In this document: positions 24,522 through 32,935 of the stretch, piece after piece | How positions within the stretch are numbered: position 1 is the stretch's first letter | Layout of the letters: every line of letters begins with the position of its first letter | Source of the DNA: Candidatus Rokuibacteriota bacterium | GTDB lineage: Bacteria > Methylomirabilota > Methylomirabilia > Rokubacteriales > CSP1-6 | Reading direction: 5' to 3' | DNA: 41,501 bases | Assembly (NCBI GenBank): GCA_003220435.1 | Contig: QHSL01000097.1 | Span: 1-41,501 of the forward strand | The notes under the pieces: generated by a model | What the model was told of the DNA's origin: nothing | Databases searched by the model: none | What the model saw: only the letters and a program-made list of their open reading frames with translations | Translations under genes and position numbers: made by a program

Positions 24522-25298
24522 TCAATGCATGACCAGGCCGCCGTCGACGCTCAGCGCCTGGCCCGTCATGTAGCCCGATTTGCTCGACACCAGGAAGCCG
24601 ATCACGTTGGCGACGTCCTCAGGCCGCTCCATCCGTCCGAGCGGGACCGTCTCGGCGCGCCGGCGCGTGAACTCCTCCGGAGTGATCCCCATCAGCTTGC
24701 CCTGCTCGCGCGCAACGCTGGTCCACATGTCGGTCTCGACGAAGCCCGGGCAGACGCAGTTCACGCGGATCCCGTCGGCGGCGTGGGCCAGGGCCAGGCT
24801 CTTGGTCATGCTGACCACCGCCGCCTTGCTCGCGTTGTAGGGGAGGTTGTTGCGGCTGCCGATCTTGCCGGCCATCGACGCGAGGCTGACGATCGCGCCG
24901 CGCTTCTGCGCGATCATCGTCGGCAGCACCACCTGGCTCGCGAAGAACACCGCCTTGGCGTTGACGTTCATGATCGCGTCCCAGTGCTCCTCGGTGACGT
25001 CGAGCGGAAGCGCCGCGCGGTAGATCCCCGCGTTGTTCACGAGGATGTCGATGCGCCCGAACTCGGCGCGCGCCCGCTCGACCATCGCCGTTAGGTCGGT
25101 GCGCGACGTGACGTCGGTGCGCACGACGCTCACGCGGCGCCCGAGCCCTTTCACCTCGGTGGCGGTGCGCTCGGCTCCCTCGCGATCCAGCTCGGCGACG
25201 ACGATGTCGGCGCCCATGGTGGCCAGCTCGAGCGCCGTGGCCCGGCCGATGCCGCGGCCCGCGCCGGTGACGATCGCGACCTGTCCTGAAAGCTCCAC
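24522..25298 (-). CDS. SDR family oxidoreductase (FabG-like)
   Basis: A 258-residue classical SDR: TGAGRGIG (11-18), DIVVAELDRE, NNAG (88-91), catalytic Ser141, Tyr154 and Lys158 (YNASK), and the C-terminal MERPEDVANVIGFLVSSKSGYMTGQALSVDGG. GTG start at 25298 behind GAGGAGGATCTCCC. Its stop lies at the end of a probable operon (zinc alcohol dehydrogenase, CoA transferase, SDR), suggesting oxidation of a hydroxyacyl or alcohol intermediate feeding a CoA thioester pathway. That pathway role is inference. Confidence 0.94.
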   Translation of the reverse strand: MELSGQVAIVTGAGRGIGRATALELATMGADIVVAELDREGAERTATEVKGLGRRVSVVRTDVTSRTDLTAMVERARAEFGRIDILVNNAGIYRAALPLDVTEEHWDAIMNVNAKAVFFASQVVLPTMIAQKRGAIVSLASMAGKIGSRNNLPYNASKAAVVSMTKSLALAHAADGIRVNCVCPGFVETDMWTSVAREQGKLMGITPEEFTRRRAETVPLGRMERPEDVANVIGFLVSSKSGYMTGQALSVDGGLVMH

Positions 25299-25321
25299 GG
25301 GAGATCCTCCTCTGGCAGACG

Positions 25322-26527
25322 TCAAGTCTTGACCGGCTCGATGACGCCGGCGGCGTGAAGCGCGCCGAGCTCGTCGGCCGAGAGACCGAGCAGCTCGGCC
25401 AGCACGCGGTCGGTGTCCTGGCCGAGCAGCGGCGCCGGCCGCGCGACCGCCGCGGGCTCGGCGCCGTGCAGGCGGATCGGCGAGATCGGCACCTTGGTCC
25501 TGCCGCGCCGCGGATGCTCGATGTCCTTCCACACGCCGCGCGCGCGCAGGTGTGGGTCCTCGACGACCTCGGCGGCCGTCCGCACCGGGGCGCAGGGCAC
25601 GTGGGCCTCGATCAGGATCGCCATGACCTCGTCCTTGGTGCGCGCCCGCGTCCACGCGGTGACCATCGCGTCGATCTCCTCGACGCGCGCGGCCCGACCG
25701 GGCGTCGTCGCGTAGTCGGGATTCGTCAGGAGATCCTCGCGCCCGAGCACCTTGGTGATGCTCTCCCAGTGGCGGTCCGAGGCGGTGAAGATCGCGATGT
25801 GACCGTCGCTGGTCTCGTAAACGTTGTAGGGCGCGATCGCGAGCGCCGGGTGGCGGTTGCCGGTCCGCGCCGGGACCGACGTGTCGCCGTCCATGAAGAC
25901 GCCGAGCGCGCTGGCCAGCGCGATGATCGCGGCGTCGAGCATCGCGACCTCGACGAACTGGCCGCGGCCGGTGCGCTCGCGCTGCACGAGCGCGCCCAGG
26001 ATCCCGGCGCAGAGATGCACGCCGCCGAGGAAGTCGCAGACGGCGGGCCCGGCCTTGACCGGCGCCCGATCGGGGAATCCCGTCGCGTTCATGATCCCGC
26101 TCATCGCCTGGATCGTCAGGTCCATCGCCGGCAGGTCGCGGTACGGCCCGCTGAGCCCGAAGCCGGTGCCGCTGCCGTAGACGAGCCGCGGGTTCTCCTT
26201 CTGCAGCACCTCCCACCCGAGGCCCAGCCGGCTCATCACGCCGGCGGCGAAGTTCTCCACCACCACGTCGGCCATCCGCACCAGACGAAGGAAGAGCGCC
26301 TTGCCCTCAGGCTGCTTGAGGTCGAGGACCACCGACTCCTTGTTGGAGTTGAGCATCACGAGCGGGTAGGGCTCGACCTGGCGCTTCCGGCGGCGCACGA
26401 TATCGCCCTCCGGCCCCTCGATCTTGAGCACGCGGGCCCCCATGAAGCCGAGCAGGAGGCCGCAGTAGGGGCCGTTGTAGATCTGACCGAGGTCGAGCAC
26501 CAACATGCCGTCGAGCGGGCGGGTCAT
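25322..26527 (-). CDS. CaiB/BaiF family (class III) CoA transferase
   Basis: A 401-residue formyl-CoA:oxalate-type CoA transferase, which moves CoA between acyl-CoA and a free acid by an aspartyl-CoA anhydride mechanism. Landmarks: MLVLDLGQIYNGPYCGLLLGFMGARVLKIEGPEGD at the N-terminus, NKESVVLDLKQPEGKALFLRLV, DVVVENFAAGVMSRLGLG, and the catalytic Asp in AMDLTIQAMSGIM (Asp136). The C-terminal domain has VPCAPVRTAAEVVEDPHLRARG. GGAG precedes the ATG. Four nt follow the ADH stop and 23 nt precede the SDR start. Acyl substrate unknown. Confidence 0.94.
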   Translation of the reverse strand: MTRPLDGMLVLDLGQIYNGPYCGLLLGFMGARVLKIEGPEGDIVRRRKRQVEPYPLVMLNSNKESVVLDLKQPEGKALFLRLVRMADVVVENFAAGVMSRLGLGWEVLQKENPRLVYGSGTGFGLSGPYRDLPAMDLTIQAMSGIMNATGFPDRAPVKAGPAVCDFLGGVHLCAGILGALVQRERTGRGQFVEVAMLDAAIIALASALGVFMDGDTSVPARTGNRHPALAIAPYNVYETSDGHIAIFTASDRHWESITKVLGREDLLTNPDYATTPGRAARVEEIDAMVTAWTRARTKDEVMAILIEAHVPCAPVRTAAEVVEDPHLRARGVWKDIEHPRRGRTKVPISPIRLHGAEPAAVARPAPLLGQDTDRVLAELLGLSADELGALHAAGVIEPVKT

Positions 26528-26531
26528 CCCC

Positions 26532-27533
26532 TCACTCCTTCGACGGTGTGATCATCGTCTTCACGCCGTGCCCGGCGGCGGCGTGGGCGAAGGCGTCGCC
26601 GATCCGCTCCAGCGGAAATCGCGCGGTGACCAGACGCTTGAGACCGAGCTTCGGCATCAGCGCGAGCGCGCGGCGATAGGCGGTGCCGCGGCCGAACGCG
26701 CTCCCGATACGGATCTCGCGGAAGTGCACGTCCCACAGATCGAGCGGCAGCGTGCTGCCCTTCGGGTTCACGCCGACGAGCTGCAGGACGCCGGTCGGTT
26801 TTGTCATGGCCAGCGCCTCGGCGACGAGCTGGGGTTTGCCGACCGCCTCGCACACGACGTCGGCGCCGCGTCCGTGGGTGAGCTCCATCACCCGCTCGCG
26901 CAGGCTCTCGCGGACGGGGTCGACGACCACGTTCGCGCCCAGGCGCCGGGCCATCTGGCGGCGCTCCTCGATCGGATCGGAGAGGATCAGCCGCTTGGCG
27001 CCGCGACGGCCGGCCAGCACCATCGTCACCAGGCCCATGATGCCGCCGCCGATGACGAGGACCGTCGCCGCGCGCGGCATCCGAAACGTCTCGAGACCGG
27101 CCAGGCAGCATGCGGTGGGCTCGGTCATCGCCGCCGTGACCGCGTCGAGGGAGCGCGGCAGCGCGTGGACCGCGCGGGCCGGCAGCACGACACGCTCGGC
27201 GAAGCCGCCGACGCGCACGCACTTCGGGCACTGGCTCACGCGGCCGGCGGCGCACTCCGCGCATTCGCCGCATCCGTACGAGGGCTCGCAGCCCACGACG
27301 CGCCCGACCAGCGCGCGGCTCACGCCTCGGCCCACGTCGCGGACGACGCCGGTGTACTCGTGGCCGAGCACCAGCGGCGGCTTCCAGGGGAAGAGGCCCT
27401 GCGTCGCGTGAACGTCGGTGCCGCAGATGCCGGCGGCGTGGACGGCGACCACGACCTGGCCCGGGCCGGCGACGGGCTCAGGCACCTCGTCGATCGTGAA
27501 GCGGCTCTCACCCCGCCAGGTCGCGACCTTCAT
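26532..27533 (-). CDS. Zinc-dependent alcohol dehydrogenase (threonine/sorbitol dehydrogenase-like MDR)
   Basis: A 333-residue medium-chain dehydrogenase. Catalytic zinc ligands Cys37 (GICGTD), His58 and Glu59 (GHEYTG); structural zinc cysteines in CGECAECAAGRVSQCPKC (Cys88, 91, 94, 102). The Rossmann motif is VIGGGIMGLV near residue 160. ATG at 27533 has AAGGAG 9 nt upstream; an earlier in-frame ATG at 27671 would add an Arg-rich, unrelated leader. First gene of the ADH/CoA-transferase/SDR operon. It oxidises a secondary alcohol or polyol with NAD(P); substrate unknown. The upstream 168 bp hold no other recognised element. Confidence 0.94.
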   Translation of the reverse strand: MKVATWRGESRFTIDEVPEPVAGPGQVVVAVHAAGICGTDVHATQGLFPWKPPLVLGHEYTGVVRDVGRGVSRALVGRVVGCEPSYGCGECAECAAGRVSQCPKCVRVGGFAERVVLPARAVHALPRSLDAVTAAMTEPTACCLAGLETFRMPRAATVLVIGGGIMGLVTMVLAGRRGAKRLILSDPIEERRQMARRLGANVVVDPVRESLRERVMELTHGRGADVVCEAVGKPQLVAEALAMTKPTGVLQLVGVNPKGSTLPLDLWDVHFREIRIGSAFGRGTAYRRALALMPKLGLKRLVTARFPLERIGDAFAHAAAGHGVKTMITPSKE

Positions 27534-27701
27534 CGCAGCACGCTCCTTGTTACTTCGCTCGCCTCGCACGGCGGGGCCCCAGCCCGGCGACGTGCGGCGG
27601 CTCGCGCTGCCAATTGCGCTCCGCGAGGCTACAACGGGGCGCCGGATGACAATACAATCCCGCCATCTCAAGTCAAGGAGGCAGGCGGGCTGCGCAGTCC
27701 C

Positions 27702-28331
27702 TCAGGCGCGGAAGCGCCGGTAGGCGAGTCCGGCCAGCAGCGCCAGCGCGATCTGGAGCAGATCCACCGGCGACGGCTCCGGTACCTGCGGATCAACGAC
27801 GGGATCGCTTCGCGGAGGCTGATCGCCGCCGGACGCGCCCTCCGGCGGTGGCCCCTGCGAGCTGCCGGCTCCGAGGAAGGATCCGAAGCCGTCCGGGGTC
27901 AGGCCGGCGATGGTGTCGGCGTTCTCGCCGAACGCGGCGAACAGGGCGTCGCTGGACAGCGGCTCGCTCGTGTCGCCGAAATCGGGCTCGATACCGCCCG
28001 GGAGCGGCACGTTGGGAAACTGCGCCCGAACGGGCTCGCCTGGACCAGCCCACGCCAGGCGGCCGATGCCGCGGTGATCGGCATCGAGCTCGAGCGCGTC
28101 GCCGAACGGCGGAGCTTCAGCCCCCTGGTCCTCGAGCGGTGAGACGAAGGCGAGCGCCGATTCGCCGAGTCCGGGAAGGACGGACAGACCGTCGTCGCTC
28201 CCGGTCTGGGCGCTCTGAGGCGCGGAGCCGCTGCTACCGAACCGGGTGACGCCGGCGAGACCACCGACGAGCGCAAGCAGCGCCGCCCCGAGGGCCGACC
28301 AGCCCGCGATCGTGCCGACCTTGCGCCTCAT
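27702..28331 (-). CDS. PEP-CTERM sorting-signal protein
   Basis: A 209-residue exported protein. Signal-like N-terminus MRRKVGTIAGWSALGAALLALVGGLAGV, then an acidic, Gly/Pro-rich, low-complexity body (e.g. DDGLSVLPGLGESALAF), and a C-terminal sorting tag: VPEPSP, a hydrophobic helix (VDLLQIALALLAGLAY) and a basic end RRFRA. This is the PEP-CTERM tripartite signal recognised by an exosortase (EpsH/XrtA type), probably anchoring or secreting it with exopolysaccharide. Start ATG 28331 with GGGAG upstream. No exosortase or EPS gene is in the window. Function of the body unknown. Confidence 0.82.
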   Translation of the reverse strand: MRRKVGTIAGWSALGAALLALVGGLAGVTRFGSSGSAPQSAQTGSDDGLSVLPGLGESALAFVSPLEDQGAEAPPFGDALELDADHRGIGRLAWAGPGEPVRAQFPNVPLPGGIEPDFGDTSEPLSSDALFAAFGENADTIAGLTPDGFGSFLGAGSSQGPPPEGASGGDQPPRSDPVVDPQVPEPSPVDLLQIALALLAGLAYRRFRA

Positions 28332-28461
28332 CGAAGTCTCCCGACGGGGTGTCTGGATTGTTTCCAGTTTGAACGTCCAGATACGCCCACCAGACGTTGT
28401 GCAAACGACATACCGCTCACGCCGAGTCGTCGAGGTGTGGCAGCAAAGACGCGAAAGAGCG

Positions 28462-28524
28462 GACGGTTTCTCCATCGGCGACGGAGGCTCTCGCCATCGC
28501 TCCGGCGGCGGCGACGAAACCGTC
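28462..28524. repeat. Structured inverted repeat between PEP-CTERM and amine oxidase genes
   Basis: GACGGTTTC (28462-28470) and GAAACCGTC (28516-28524) form a perfect 9-bp inverted repeat enclosing a GC-rich core that can itself pair (CGGAG with CTCCG). On the minus strand it sits about 130 nt upstream of the PEP-CTERM start; on the plus strand 54 nt before the amine oxidase. It looks like a cis-regulatory RNA but matches no class I can name. Confidence 0.4.
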
Positions 28525-28577
28525 AAAGGTGCCGACGCTCGGGCGTGTTATCGTCCGCGAGAGGCTCCCAGGTCCCA

Positions 28578-29825
28578 ATGGTGGACTCCATCGTCATCGG
28601 CGCCGGTGCCGCCGGAATCACCGCGGCCCGCGAGCTGGCGCGCGCGGGGCTCTCGGTGCGAGTGCTCGAGGCGCGGCACCGCGTCGGCGGACGCGCGTGG
28701 ACCGACTGCGAGACGTTCGGCGTGCCGATCGACCGCGGCTGTGCGTGGCTCCACTCGGCCGAGCGCAATCCGTGGGCACCCTACGCTCGCATGCACGGGT
28801 TCACCGTGCTCGAGCGCCCGCCGGATTGGGGACAGCGGATCGGGCGCGAGCGCCTGAGCCACGCACAGCGCGCGCGCCGGGACGCGGACTGGGACCGCGC
28901 GGCCGACGCGATCGGGGCGGCGGCGGCCGCCGGGCGCGACGTCCCGGCCTCGACGGTCCTGCCCAGCGATCTCGAGTTCCGCCCGCACTTCGACGCGATC
29001 GTGAGCTGGTGGATGGGCGTGGACACGCCCGAGCTTTCGACCGTCGACTTCGCCGCAAGCGACGACTCCGAGACCAACTGGGCCGTCGCCGAGGGGCTCG
29101 GCACCGTCGTCGCGAGCGCCGCGCGCGGGCTCGACGTCGAGCTGGCGTGTCCGGTCCGCGCGATCGACTGGAGCGGCCCTCGGGTTCGCGTTACGTCCGC
29201 GCGAGGGACGCTCGAGTGCCGGTCCGTCGTCGTGACCGTTCCGCCGCCGCTGCTGGCTCGGGGCGAGCCGCGCTTCACGCCGGCGCTGCCGCCGGAGTAC
29301 GAGGAGGCCTTCGCGGGCCTCCCGCTCGGCGTCGCCAACAAGGTATTCCTGGAGCTGGAGAACGGCGCCTTGCCGTTCGAGGGCACGACCAACTTCATCG
29401 CCAGCGGAACCACCGCGCGCACGATGAGCTTCAGCGTGCGCCCCGCCGGCCACGACGTGTTGCTCGCCTACTTCGGCGGCGGCTACGCGCGGGAGCTCGA
29501 GCGCAACGGCGCGCTGGTCGCCGCCGCCCGCGAGGAGCTGGCGCGCCTCTTTGGCGCCGACCTCGGCCGTCGGATCGGACGAACCACCGCCACGGCATGG
29601 GCCGGCGACCCGTGGGCGCGCGGATCGTACTCCGCCGCGAAGCCGGGTTTCGCGCGCTGTCGGGTGACGCTCGGGCGCCCCCTCGCCGGCCGCATCTTCT
29701 TCGCGGGCGACGCCTGCACGACGGACACCTTCGGTGAGATCAACGGCGCCTGGGAGTCGGGCGTCGCCGCCGCGCGCGGGGTCGCCGCCGCCCTGGCCGA
29801 ACGCGTCGGGTCGGACGCCGCGTGA
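28578..29825 (+). CDS. FAD-dependent amine oxidase family protein
   Basis: A 415-residue flavin amine oxidase/phytoene-desaturase-like protein. Dinucleotide-binding motif GAGAAG (8-13) followed by the LEARHRVGGRAWTD block (about 29-42) that contacts FAD, and DRGCAWLHS. Near the C-terminus the FAD-binding block reads RIFFAGDACTTDTFGEINGAWESG, with THFGE/TTDTFGE-type conservation typical of monoamine and polyamine oxidases. Cytosolic; no signal peptide. I chose the ATG at 28578, where the Rossmann strand begins (MVDSIVIGAG); upstream in-frame sequence is Arg-rich and unlike the family. Amine substrate unknown. Confidence 0.92.
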   Translation: MVDSIVIGAGAAGITAARELARAGLSVRVLEARHRVGGRAWTDCETFGVPIDRGCAWLHSAERNPWAPYARMHGFTVLERPPDWGQRIGRERLSHAQRARRDADWDRAADAIGAAAAAGRDVPASTVLPSDLEFRPHFDAIVSWWMGVDTPELSTVDFAASDDSETNWAVAEGLGTVVASAARGLDVELACPVRAIDWSGPRVRVTSARGTLECRSVVVTVPPPLLARGEPRFTPALPPEYEEAFAGLPLGVANKVFLELENGALPFEGTTNFIASGTTARTMSFSVRPAGHDVLLAYFGGGYARELERNGALVAAAREELARLFGADLGRRIGRTTATAWAGDPWARGSYSAAKPGFARCRVTLGRPLAGRIFFAGDACTTDTFGEINGAWESGVAAARGVAAALAERVGSDAA

Positions 29826-29826
29826 G

Positions 29827-29841
29827 GGCGCGTTGTGCGCC
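29827..29841 (+). terminator. Short GC hairpin after the amine oxidase gene
   Basis: GGCGC-GTTGT-GCGCC begins 2 nt after the amine oxidase stop. There is no U-tract, so terminator function is uncertain. A possible promoter for the next gene (TTGTGC, 18 nt, TAAGAA at 29857) overlaps it. Confidence 0.3.
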
Positions 29842-29901
29842 GTCCACGGTTGGTGCTAAGAAAGGATCACGCTGCTGACACGTCACGAGCGGAGGTGAGA
29901 G

Positions 29902-31551
29902 ATGAGCGCCGCTGAGAAGATCTCGGTTCTGAACCCGATGGGCTTCGCGCCGAAGGTGGTCCAGAAGGACCTGGCGCCACGACTCGACACCCTCGACGGC
30001 AAGACCGTTTATCTCGTCGACTGCCGGTTCGACGACTCGGACCTGTTCCTCAGGCAGATGCAGGCGTGGTTCGCCGAGCACATGCCCGCCGTGCGGACCG
30101 TCTTCAAGCCGATCTCGAGCGTGTACCTCAACGACGACCCGGCCACGTGGGAGGAGATCAAGGCGAGGGGGCACGCCGCGATCGTCGGCGTCGGCCACTG
30201 AAGCACCTGCGCGCCGGCGGTCGCCGCGCACGCGATGACGATCGAAGCGAAGTACGGGGTACCCACCGTCGCCATACACACCGACAAGTTCGACCGGGTC
30301 GTCCGGTCGGTCGCCTCGGTGAACGGGATGGCCGGGCTCCGGCAGGTGTTCGTCCCTCAGCCCGTCATGGGCAAATCGGCGCGCGAGCTGCGCGCGTACG
30401 TCGACGGGAAGGACCCGCTCACCGGCCGGCCCGTCATGCAGGAAGTCATCGAGGGGCTCACCGCCCCGCCGAGCGGCGAGGGCGGAGACCGGATCGAGTA
30501 CGACCGATCCACGCCGCGTCTCGTCGAGCCCGACACGGAGGAGAGTCTCCACCGGCTGTTCATGGAGAACCGGTGGACCGACTATCTGCCGATCGTGCTG
30601 CCGACCGAGGAGCGGGTGGCGGCGATGCTGGCGGCCACCCGCCGCAAGCCCGACGAGATCGTCGGGCGCATGCGGCCGACCCATTTCCGCGAGGCCTGGC
30701 AGTACACGGTGGAAAAAGTCGCGGTGAATGCCGTGATGGCCGGGGCGCGACCGGAATATTTCCCCGTGATCCTGGCGCTCGCCGCGACCGGCGTGAGCGC
30801 GCGCGGCAGCACGACCAGCTCGATGGCGGCCATGGCCGTCGTCAACGGGCCGATTCGCCTCGAGATCAAGATGAACGCGGGCACCGGCGCGCTGGCGCCG
30901 TACAACCACGCCAACGCCACCATCGGGCGCGCCTACGGCCTCCTGTCGCAGAATCTCCAGGGCGGCTCGGTGCCCGGGCTCACCTACATGGGGTCGCAGG
31001 GGAACAACTACGCCTACAACAGCATCACGTTCCCCGAGAACGAGGAGCGGAGCCCGTGGGAGCCGTTCCACGTCCAGCACGGCTTCCGTCCGTCCGACAG
31101 CACCGTGAGCGTCTTCTCGGGGTGCCGCGGCACCGCCTACACGCTCGGGATCCGCGAGAAGCACTGGCGCGAGCACGTCCGCAACATGCTGCGCGGGATG
31201 GATCCGCACGTCCCGCCGGTCTTCGTGCTCGACCCGATCACCGCGCGGCAGTTCATCGACCGCGGCGGGTTCACCAAGAAGGATGCGCTGATCGACTGGA
31301 TCTACGAGAACGCCCAGATGCCGGCCGGCGAGTACTGGGACTACCAGCTCGTGCAGAACTACATCTACCCGCGCGCCACCTTCGGCGAGGAGCCGTGGGC
31401 GTCGAAGCTCAAGGTGGCACCGGACCAGATGATCCAGGTGTTCAAGCGGGACGACATCCACGTCGTGGTCGTCGGCGGCGAGACCAACGGCTACTGGCGC
31501 ATCATGGGCGCCACCTACGCCAAGACCGTCTCGGTGGACGACTGGCGATAG
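29902..31551 (+). CDS. UGSC-family selenoprotein with in-frame TGA (Sec100), two-domain
   Basis: One 549-residue frame containing TGA at 30199-30201, read here as selenocysteine 100. Residues 5-180 match the UGSC (seleno)protein family: LDGKTVYLVDCRFDDSD, a helix, AIVGVGH-U-STCAPAVAAHAM, GVPTVAIHTDKF, and VFVPQPVMG. The family's redox motif U/C-G-S-C is here U-S-T-C (Sec100, Cys103). Homology runs straight through the TGA in the same frame. A hairpin with a GGU-containing loop follows at SECIS distance. Residues 205-549 form a second domain seen with this family (REAWQYTVEKVAVNAVMAGARPEYFPVI, MNAGTGALAPYNHANATIGRA, FSGCRGTAY), of unknown activity. GGAGGTGAGAG precedes the ATG. A termination at TGA would leave a 99-aa fragment lacking the redox motif. 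Probably a cytosolic redox or reductase enzyme. Confidence 0.82.
30208..30230 (+). promoter_or_regulatory. Candidate bacterial SECIS element
   Basis: Six nt after the TGA begins a hairpin: TGCGCG pairs with CGCGCA (6 bp), then a C-C mismatch, then two more pairs closing a small loop that contains GGT. The loop G-U lies about 18-20 nt after the TGA, within the range known for bacterial SECIS elements recognised by SelB. Folded by eye only. Confidence 0.55.
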
Positions 31552-31591
31552 GGCCAGCGGGAAGCACGCACACGGCGCCCGCGGTGGACCC

Positions 31592-32659
31592 TTGAAGCTC
31601 ACCCGGCGGACGGCGCTGACTCTGGCCGGGCTGGCGGCGCTCGGCATCACGGTCCCGGCGTGCCGCCAGATGCTCCGGCAGATGTTGTTCTCTCCGGACG
31701 CGACCCCGGCTGCAGCACCGCTGCCCGCCGACAATCCGTTTCGTGCCGGCGGGAGGAGTCTCGTCGCGATCGTGCACGGTGACGATCCAGCGGCCATGGT
31801 TCGCCGAGCGGTGGAGCTGATCGGTGGTTTCGACCGGCTCGATCTCCGCGGCCGGCGGACCCTTGTGAAGCCGAACGTCGTCTCGGGGAGCCCGCCGCCC
31901 ACGACCACGGACCCGCGTGTCGTCCATTCGGTGTTGGAGCTGGCCAGAACGGCCGGAGCCGGCTCCCTCGCCGTCGGTGAGATGTCGGCAGTGCTGTCGC
32001 TCCCGAGCCGTCCGCATCTCGTGCAGACCGGGATCGCCCGCGTGGCCACCGAGGTCGGCGCGATGCTTCTCGCCTTCGACGAGGGCGACTGGGTCGAGGT
32101 GCGTCCTCCCGCCGCCGAGTACGCGACGAGCGTGTACGTGGCGAAGGCCGTCCACGAGGCGGAACGGCTGATCAGCGTGCCCGTCATCAAGACCCATCGA
32201 AACGCGAGCTTCAGCTGCGCGCTCAAGAACACCGTCGGATGTGTCCACGGCAAGAACAAGCCCTGGGCGTACGGCGGTGCCGCCTGGGAGCCCGTGGTGG
32301 CCGAGCTCAATCTGGCCGTGCGCCCACACCTGTACGTCGTGGATGGTCTCCAGAGCATGGTGGCCGGCGGCCCGTGGTCCGGCGAGAGCGTTCGGACCAA
32401 TGTGATCCTGGCCAGTGGCGACCCCGTCGCCATGGATGTCGTGGTGCTCGGTCTCCTGAAGTCGGCTGGACGATGGGAGCTCGTGATCGGGAAGGACGTG
32501 TGGGAGCAGCGCCAGATCCGGCGCGCCGTCGCCCTCGGTCTGGGGGCGCGTGGCCCCGCCGATGTGGCGCTCGTGGCCGAGGATCTGACCCCTGAGGACC
32601 GGGGCTTCCGCGAACTCCTCGACAGCGTCAGACGCGAAGTTGGGCTCGTTCGGGCCTGA
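31592..32659 (+). CDS. DUF362 domain protein with Tat/lipoprotein-type signal
   Basis: A 355-residue DUF362 protein. TTG start; N-terminus MKLTRRTALTLAGLAALGITVPAC has a twin-arginine-like TRRTALT motif and a lipobox-like VPAC with Cys24, suggesting an exported, possibly lipid-anchored protein. The DUF362 core follows: GRRTLVKPNVVSGSPPPTTTDPRVVHSVLEL, LISVPVIKTHRNASFSCALKNTVGCVHGKNK and LYVVDGLQSMVAGGPWSGESV...ASGDPVAMDVV. No C-terminal ferredoxin (CxxCxxCxxxC) domain is present. It starts 40 nt after the UGSC selenoprotein gene and is probably cotranscribed. Role unknown. Confidence 0.88.
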   Translation: MKLTRRTALTLAGLAALGITVPACRQMLRQMLFSPDATPAAAPLPADNPFRAGGRSLVAIVHGDDPAAMVRRAVELIGGFDRLDLRGRRTLVKPNVVSGSPPPTTTDPRVVHSVLELARTAGAGSLAVGEMSAVLSLPSRPHLVQTGIARVATEVGAMLLAFDEGDWVEVRPPAAEYATSVYVAKAVHEAERLISVPVIKTHRNASFSCALKNTVGCVHGKNKPWAYGGAAWEPVVAELNLAVRPHLYVVDGLQSMVAGGPWSGESVRTNVILASGDPVAMDVVVLGLLKSAGRWELVIGKDVWEQRQIRRAVALGLGARGPADVALVAEDLTPEDRGFRELLDSVRREVGLVRA

Positions 32660-32769
32660 GCGGATCTCGCCAGGCGAGTCGGGCTACGACGACGACATCA
32701 CGGGGCACCCTAGCGGTCGGCGCACCGAATGGCACTGCCGCTCGTCAGCGTACTGGCCGGCTCGGGTTT

Positions 32770-32798
32770 TTGGTGTGGACGGTGTCACCATCTATGAT
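32770..32798 (+). promoter_or_regulatory. Sigma70-type promoter before the TPM-domain gene
   Basis: TTGGTG (32770-32775), a 17-nt spacer and TATGAT (32793-32798) give a good vegetative promoter about 135 bp upstream of the TPM gene. The -10 lies within a perfect inverted repeat ACCATC-TAT-GATGGT (32787-32801), which could be an operator. The rest of the 276-bp gap (32660-32935) shows only a small CTCGC-CAG-GCGAG hairpin just after the DUF362 stop. Confidence 0.5.
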
Positions 32799-32935
32799 GG
32801 TCTGAGTGGCGTCGTGACGACGGCGTCTTGATCCCCGGGTTCCGTCACCAATAGCCTGTCAGCACGGACGGGGGCCACGCCACGGTCGAGCTCACGTGGG
32901 GCCCTCGGGTGAGCGCGTGTGCGGAGGCGAGGAAC

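Noticed and set aside
28435-28530. Possible c-di-GMP (GEMM-I) riboswitch, suggested by GCAAAG, GCGAAAG and GGACG on the plus strand
   Set aside because: The conserved GCAAACC and ACGCAAAGCC cores and tetraloop receptor are not present; kept only as an unnamed inverted repeat.
30199-30201. TGA as a genuine stop separating a 99-aa protein from a 438-aa protein
   Set aside because: Frame and family-like sequence continue across it without interruption, it sits at the known Sec/Cys column, and the second part has no ribosome site or start codon immediately after it.
29740-32433. Very long minus-strand open frame (about 900 codons) opposite the selenoprotein and DUF362 genes
   Set aside because: Low-complexity Arg/Val/Leu/Asp composition typical of antisense frames in GC-rich DNA; the plus strand encodes recognisable proteins.
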